From Halobacillus locisalis (GTDB lineage Bacteria; Bacillota; Bacilli; Bacillales; Halobacillaceae), in assembly GCF_013694105.1 (NCBI RefSeq), contig NZ_JACEFG010000002.1, forward strand, positions 744,001 through 808,000: DNA of 64,000 nt, written 5' to 3'. The notes under the pieces were generated by a model that searched no databases, had not been told where the DNA came from, and worked only from the letters and a program-made list of their open reading frames with translations. This document shows, in pieces, positions 60,052 to 64,000 of the stretch; the first letter of the stretch is position 1; every line of letters begins with the position of its first letter. Both the position numbers and the translations under genes were made by a program.

Positions 60052-60105
60052 GTGACCGATGCTTATGGAAATTATAAGATTACGGATATTACGATTCATG
60101 AGTGA
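60052..60105 (+). pseudogene. C-terminal gene tail
   Basis: A short frame (VTDAYGNYKITDITIHE, stop TGA at 60103-60105) with no start is followed directly by a + strand terminator at 60119. It is probably the last piece of a deleted gene that kept its terminator. Confidence 0.35.
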
Positions 60106-60118
60106 TTTTTCTTTCTGA

Positions 60119-60158
60119 AGTAGCTCTTTCGGCAATGAACCGAAGGAGCTACTTTTTA
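60119..60158 (+). terminator. Hairpin terminator
   Basis: AGTAGCTCTTTCGG pairs with CCGAAGGAGCTACT (one mismatch), followed by T5 on the + strand. Confidence 0.7.
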
Positions 60159-60656
60159 TTTTTCAAAAGGGACGGTGGTTTCTACGCGGCTTTGATCAAT
60201 CAGGACATTCTCCACCTTTTGTAGTTTATCTTTTTCAACTTCGAGCACAAAAGTTCTTGGTGTTGCATCTGATGTGCAAGTTCCGCCTGAACTCTTCAAG
60301 GAAGTGCTAATCGTTTTGCTCGCTGATGCGAAGTCAATGTTCTGAATCTCGTAAGGACAACTTCCTGACTCTTGAACGCCTATGAATACAACTCCGTTCT
60401 GTTCAAAGTCAACGGTTGGTCGTTCTCCTTTAAATCCGTATGATTTCCATATTTGTTCAAACTCTGATTGATCCATTGCTTTATCGACTAAAAATCGAAA
60501 ATAGGGTGTTTCCTCTCTCTTGAATGCCACTTCATTGAAGTTGGGTGGCCACGTTTTCTCACTTGCAATTACTTCGGCATCTTCCGTTCCAAGGCTACAC
60601 CCTGCTACCAAAGATAGAACGAACGTGAGAGCAAGAATTATGTTCATTTTGATCAT
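60156..60656 (-). CDS. Lipoprotein, 166 aa, hypothetical
   Basis: The protein has a lipoprotein signal (lipobox 'LVAGC', Cys 20) and a beta-rich domain with two Cys pairs ('SGSCPYEIQNI', 'SGGTCTSDATPRTFVLEVEK') similar to PrcB-type domains. It should be tethered to the outside of the membrane. GGAGGGAG lies upstream of the ATG. The function is unknown. Confidence 0.65.
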   Translation of the reverse strand: MIKMNIILALTFVLSLVAGCSLGTEDAEVIASEKTWPPNFNEVAFKREETPYFRFLVDKAMDQSEFEQIWKSYGFKGERPTVDFEQNGVVFIGVQESGSCPYEIQNIDFASASKTISTSLKSSGGTCTSDATPRTFVLEVEKDKLQKVENVLIDQSRVETTVPFEK

Positions 60657-60741
60657 ACACTCTCCCTCCTCACTATTATTAGACGTTTACCCCCATGAGA
60701 GGTTTCATATAATTTGGGCATTTCATCTGGGCATTTCATTT

Positions 60742-60792
60742 GGGGACGGTTCTCTTGTTTGGTCACCAAAACCAAACAAGAGAACCGTCCCC
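60742..60792. repeat. REP palindrome
   Basis: GGGGACGGTTCTCTTGTTTG with perfect right arm (CCAAACAAGAGAACCGTCCCC); the most rightward copy in the window. Confidence 0.92.
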
Positions 60793-60797
60793 ACGCA

Positions 60798-60828
60798 AAA
60801 AGCCCAAACCATCAAAGGTTTGGGCTTT
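60798..60828 (-). terminator. Terminator of the PTS operon
   Basis: Read leftward, AAAGCCCAAACC and GGTTTGGGCTTT pair around a 6-base loop and are followed by T residues, 11 bases after the IIC stop codon. Confidence 0.85.
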
Positions 60829-60838
60829 GTAATAGAGA

Positions 60839-62203
60839 TTAAGCTGCATCTTCTTGTGGCTCTTCTTTGCCTCGTGTCTTCCATACAATTCCGAACAGGA
60901 TAGCAAGGATGACAAGAATCATCGCAACCGCTAAGAAGTTCGATTGAACAAGACCGATGACATTTCCGAGTACGATACCGACAATACCGAAGTCTGCATC
61001 ACCGAACGTAGTACCTTCGAAACCGAGGGAACCAAGTACCGGAAGCAACATCGCAGGCAGGAAGCTGATCATGACACCGTTGGCCATAGATCCGAATACC
61101 GCACCGCGTCGTCCGCCGGTTGCGTTACCGAATACACCGGCTGCCGCTCCTGTGAAGAAGTGAGGAACTAGGCCTGGTACGATGACTTTCAACCCGAATA
61201 GGGGAAGTAAGAACATGCTGAGCAGTCCAGCGACGAAGCTACATAAGAATCCGATGATGACCGCGTTACTTGCGAATGGGAAGATCGCTGGTGCATCAAG
61301 GGCTGGCTTAGCGTTTGGAACGACTTTGTCCGCGAAACCTTTGAAGGCTGGGACGATTTCACCAAGCAACATACGAACACCGGCAAGGATGATGTACACC
61401 CCGGCTGCGAAAATCAGACCTTGCATGAAGGCGAAGACTAGGAAGTTCTGTCCCGCGCTTAGTTCCGTTTCAATGAACGATGGACCTGCGAATAAAGCGA
61501 CAACGAAGAAGAGGAGCACCATCGTCAAGGAAACAGAGACGGAAGTGTCTCGCAAGAACCCAAGTGATTTAGGAACGGCGATTTCTTCAGTTGATTTAGA
61601 CTTTTTACCAACGGCTTTTCCTACTAGAGAAGAAACAAGGTAGCCGAAAGATCCGAAGTGTCCGATGGCAAAATCATCTGAACCTGTGATTTTGCGTGTG
61701 AACGGTTGAAGGATGGCTGGGAACAGCACCATCAAAGAACCTAGGATGATGGATCCGACAATCACCATCGTCGCTCCTGTCAATCCACCTGTTGTCAAAA
61801 TGACGGCGATCAAGCACGCCATGAACATCGTGTGGTGACCTGTCAAGAAGATATATTTGAATGGAGTGAAGCGGGCGAAGATGATATTCGCGACCATACC
61901 GAACAGCATGATCATCGCTGTTTCGGTACCGAAGGACTGCTGGGCAAGGGCGACAATCGCCTCGTTATTCGGGATGACACCCTGCACAGCAAATGCTTCA
62001 TCGAACATGCTGCTGAATTTTCCAAGTGATTGGACAAGAACCGTTGCCCCGGCATCTAGGATGACAAACCCCATCACGGTTTTCAACGTACCGGATATGA
62101 CATCCGCGACGTTTTTCCGTTGGGCGATAAGACCTATGAGTGCGAAGAGACCGACTAGGATAGCCGGGGTACCTAAGATGTCCTGCATGATTAAGTCGAT
62201 CAT
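60839..62203 (-). CDS. ulaA: PTS ascorbate-type IIC component
   Basis: The 454-aa protein has about 11 membrane segments and the UlaA/SgaT signature ('VGLFALIGLIAQRKNVADVISGTLKTVMGF', 'GHHTMFMACLIAVIL', 'FKGFADKVVPNAKPALD', 'GRRGAVFGSMANG'). It forms the channel of an ascorbate-family PTS that phosphorylates its sugar during import. It lies 34 bases after the IIB gene in the same leftward operon. The substrate may be ascorbate or another pentitol-like sugar; catabolic ula genes are not in the window. Confidence 0.9.
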   Translation of the reverse strand: MIDLIMQDILGTPAILVGLFALIGLIAQRKNVADVISGTLKTVMGFVILDAGATVLVQSLGKFSSMFDEAFAVQGVIPNNEAIVALAQQSFGTETAMIMLFGMVANIIFARFTPFKYIFLTGHHTMFMACLIAVILTTGGLTGATMVIVGSIILGSLMVLFPAILQPFTRKITGSDDFAIGHFGSFGYLVSSLVGKAVGKKSKSTEEIAVPKSLGFLRDTSVSVSLTMVLLFFVVALFAGPSFIETELSAGQNFLVFAFMQGLIFAAGVYIILAGVRMLLGEIVPAFKGFADKVVPNAKPALDAPAIFPFASNAVIIGFLCSFVAGLLSMFLLPLFGLKVIVPGLVPHFFTGAAAGVFGNATGGRRGAVFGSMANGVMISFLPAMLLPVLGSLGFEGTTFGDADFGIVGIVLGNVIGLVQSNFLAVAMILVILAILFGIVWKTRGKEEPQEDAA

Positions 62204-62237
62204 GTGAATTCCTCCTTATTGTAAAACTTGTTGTCGA

Positions 62238-62504
62238 TTAAAGGCGTTGTTCTAGTGCTTCACGCAATTCGTTTTTATCCATCAAGTTTTGAAGCTGAGC
62301 GACATTACGGCTGCCGTCATCAAGAGATCCTACGATATCTTCAGATCCTAGATACAAATCAGCTTGTTCCGTTTTGGCTGTCGTTAAATCAGTGTGAGAA
62401 ACCTCAGCATCTTTCCCCATATCCTTCAAAATCGCTTTTACGTTCATCTCCACGATCATGCTGCTTCCTAGACCATTTCCACATACGACTAATACTTTTT
62501 TCAT
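62238..62504 (-). CDS. ulaB: PTS ascorbate-type IIB component
   Basis: The 88-aa protein has the IIB fold with phosphocysteine C8 in 'VVCGNGLGSSMIVEM'. It takes phosphate from IIA and passes it to the incoming sugar at IIC. The gene starts 13 bases after the PRD/EIIA regulator gene, so all three are co-transcribed. AAGGAGG lies eight bases before the ATG. Confidence 0.92.
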   Translation of the reverse strand: MKKVLVVCGNGLGSSMIVEMNVKAILKDMGKDAEVSHTDLTTAKTEQADLYLGSEDIVGSLDDGSRNVAQLQNLMDKNELREALEQRL

Positions 62505-62517
62505 TTTAAATTCCTCC

Positions 62518-64000
62518 TTAGTTTTGGTGAACGGTTTGGCTTTGGATCAATTCCATCACTTCTTCGTTCGTTTCCATTTCAATCAGTTTTGTAATATTTT
62601 CTTCATTCGACAAAATTTCTGTCAGTTGAGATAACGCTTTCAAATGAGTTTGATTGTCGATCGCTGCCAGTACGAAAACGAGCTGCGCTTTGTGTTTCTC
62701 TTTTTCAGAAAACCACACGGGTTCTTTCAACCGCAGCAAGCTCATGGAAAGTCGGTTGACGCCGGCTTCCGGTCTTGCGTGTGGGATCGCGATTCTCGGG
62801 GCAATGACGATATAAGGCCCTAATTCGTGAACCGTATCAATCATCGCTTCGACATAAGATTTTTCGATGGATTGTTGTTCGAGTAATGGGGCTGCGGCGA
62901 TGCGTATCGCTTCTTCCCAGTTCGATACTCGATCTTTTGCTAATAGGTTTTCTTTGACTAGCAACTCCGTAAGCATCGGTTGATCAGGCTCCTTTACTGA
63001 TGAGGTCTTTTGTTCGAAAAATTGACTGAGTTCTTCTTTTAAACCGGCTCTATTATGAACCGTGGCATGCTGGTCGATGATCGACATCAGCTGCTCTTGT
63101 TTCGTCAACTCGCTCGTTGTATTCGTGAACAGCTCATTCATTTGTTCCAGAACGTGTTCTTTGTCCTGGTTCTTCATAATGACCGGAACATGAATGACAG
63201 GTGTATCTTTCGGCTTTATATAATTGGTTGAAAAAATGACGTCGACGGGTTCGGTGAACTGGTGGAATTCCCTGATCGATAACGTATCGGTGATCTCGAG
63301 CCCGATGATCATGTTCTCGAGCTGCGTCTTGACCATGTTGGATGTTCCAATCCCGTTCTCACAGACGATGACCGCTTTGTATTGCGTTTCGACTTGTTTC
63401 TTTTCCCTCGTCAGCCAGCCACCGAAGTGTATGGCGATGTAGGCGATTTCTTCTTCCGGAATCTTCTTACCGACATAATATTCGAGATGATAGATCGTTC
63501 GCTCGGTAAGCCGGTAGATTTCACTGTACTTCTCCTGAATTTGGTTGGACCATTCATTGGAAAGGTTCACTCCATATTTCAGTCGATAGTACGTCGGCTT
63601 CAAGTGCGCCATCAAGTTGTTCTCGAGTTCCTTTGTTTGGTCAAAAACAACGCAAGCGTAGGTCTGGAAGTCGCGGATCATACGCTGGATGACTTGTCTC
63701 AAGCCTTTAAGCTCTTCTTCCATACGCTCAGGAAATTCATCGTGGTGCACTTTCGACCCGAGAAGAGCCATCGTCAGGAAGTACGTTTCTTCTTCCGGAA
63801 TCTGCACATCAAAATGCTCTTGTAAGCGCTGAGATAAGTGAACCGCACCTTGATACGCGGCTGTTTCGTGAAGAACCGCTTTTTCTTCCTGGTTCACAGA
63901 TACGAGCTGGTTCTCCTTGATTCGTCTTAACAAAATGACCACTTGGAGTGACAGTACTTCCATCATGGCATCTGTGAACGTCATCCCGATGTCTTCCTCC
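62518..64000 (-). CDS. BglG-type PRD regulator fused to PTS EIIA, partial
   Basis: The frame is open to the right window edge; the visible ~494 residues comprise PRD1 (end), PRD2 ('NLMAHLKPTYYRLKYGVN', 'IAYIAIHFGGW'), an EIIB-like domain with Cys in 'VIVCENGIGTSNMV', and a C-terminal EIIA domain with active His in 'RIAIPHARPE'. The N-terminal HTH or RNA-binding domain lies outside. Such proteins activate the PTS operon in response to phosphorylation and here also supply EIIA for the IIB/IIC pair. An internal ATG at 63984 is not the true start, since coding continues upstream. Confidence 0.88.
   Translation of the reverse strand, partial: EEDIGMTFTDAMMEVLSLQVVILLRRIKENQLVSVNQEEKAVLHETAAYQGAVHLSQRLQEHFDVQIPEEETYFLTMALLGSKVHHDEFPERMEEELKGLRQVIQRMIRDFQTYACVVFDQTKELENNLMAHLKPTYYRLKYGVNLSNEWSNQIQEKYSEIYRLTERTIYHLEYYVGKKIPEEEIAYIAIHFGGWLTREKKQVETQYKAVIVCENGIGTSNMVKTQLENMIIGLEITDTLSIREFHQFTEPVDVIFSTNYIKPKDTPVIHVPVIMKNQDKEHVLEQMNELFTNTTSELTKQEQLMSIIDQHATVHNRAGLKEELSQFFEQKTSSVKEPDQPMLTELLVKENLLAKDRVSNWEEAIRIAAAPLLEQQSIEKSYVEAMIDTVHELGPYIVIAPRIAIPHARPEAGVNRLSMSLLRLKEPVWFSEKEKHKAQLVFVLAAIDNQTHLKALSQLTEILSNEENITKLIEMETNEEVMELIQSQTVHQN

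Noticed and set aside
1-64000. tRNA, rRNA or prophage structural genes
   Set aside because: I looked for cloverleaf-like GC-rich segments, rRNA motifs and phage head/tail genes and saw none; the HUH transposase and RecD2-like module are the only mobile-type genes.

Overview
The window is chromosomal DNA of a low-GC Gram-positive bacterium, most likely a moderately halophilic Bacillaceae (Halobacillus, Pontibacillus or a relative). The reasons are strong AGGAGG-type ribosome binding sites with GTG and TTG starts, a subtilisin-type secreted protease, LCP and LtaS-like envelope enzymes, a Bce-type peptide-resistance module, S-box (SAM) riboswitches, three CspB-like cold-shock genes and a NaChBac-like sodium channel. 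The genus is an inference. I saw no rRNA, tRNA or CRISPR array.

Layout. 0-7 kb: accessory and decaying DNA, with an orphan DUF4365 nuclease-like protein, a secreted Ig-like protein, a DUF6241-like protein, a shattered small gene and orphan small ORFs. 7.1-13.7 kb: an AT-rich module with a 41-bp tandem array, two paralogous ParB/Srx-fold proteins, a zinc-cluster protein and a RecD2-like helicase whose 5' end is frameshifted at a TA-dinucleotide tract. 14.5-22.5 kb: a mosaic of gene remnants, including two broken copies of a symporter 3' end, with an LtaS-like enzyme, an LCP ligase, an Imm50-like protein, subtilisin and an ATP-synthase-c-like protein. 22.9-29.6 kb: a leftward operon (thiolase, acetoacetate-CoA ligase, SCPx-type thiolase plus DUF35 partner, 31-aa membrane peptide, sodium/solute symporter) behind a consensus promoter and two tandem SAM-I riboswitches. 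29.8-39 kb: a lactonase, three csp genes with matching promoters, leaders and terminators, an isoaspartyl dipeptidase/YfcC transporter operon with a sigma-54 promoter beside its PrpR_N-type activator, and a voltage-gated channel. 39-60 kb: many small membrane proteins and lipoproteins, a GT2 synthase, a complete BceRS-BceAB module, a HUH transposase of the RAYT class, and a DedA-UppP pair for undecaprenyl phosphate recycling. 60.8-64 kb: an ascorbate-type PTS (IIC, IIB and a PRD/EIIA regulator running off the right edge).

The dominant feature is a family of about 28 paired palindromes (arms GGGGACGGTTCTC..., 43 to about 120 bp) plus several half or degenerate copies, nearly all directly 3' of genes; 22 lie between 36.2 and 60.8 kb. 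A RAYT-type transposase sits inside this dense zone with its own stop codon overlapping one palindrome, so the window reads as an active or recently active REP/RAYT landscape. The ParB-ParB-zinc protein-RecD2 module with its adjacent tandem array is the best candidate for an undescribed system; the tandem SAM riboswitch in front of an acetoacetate/thiolase operon is the most unusual regulatory arrangement.
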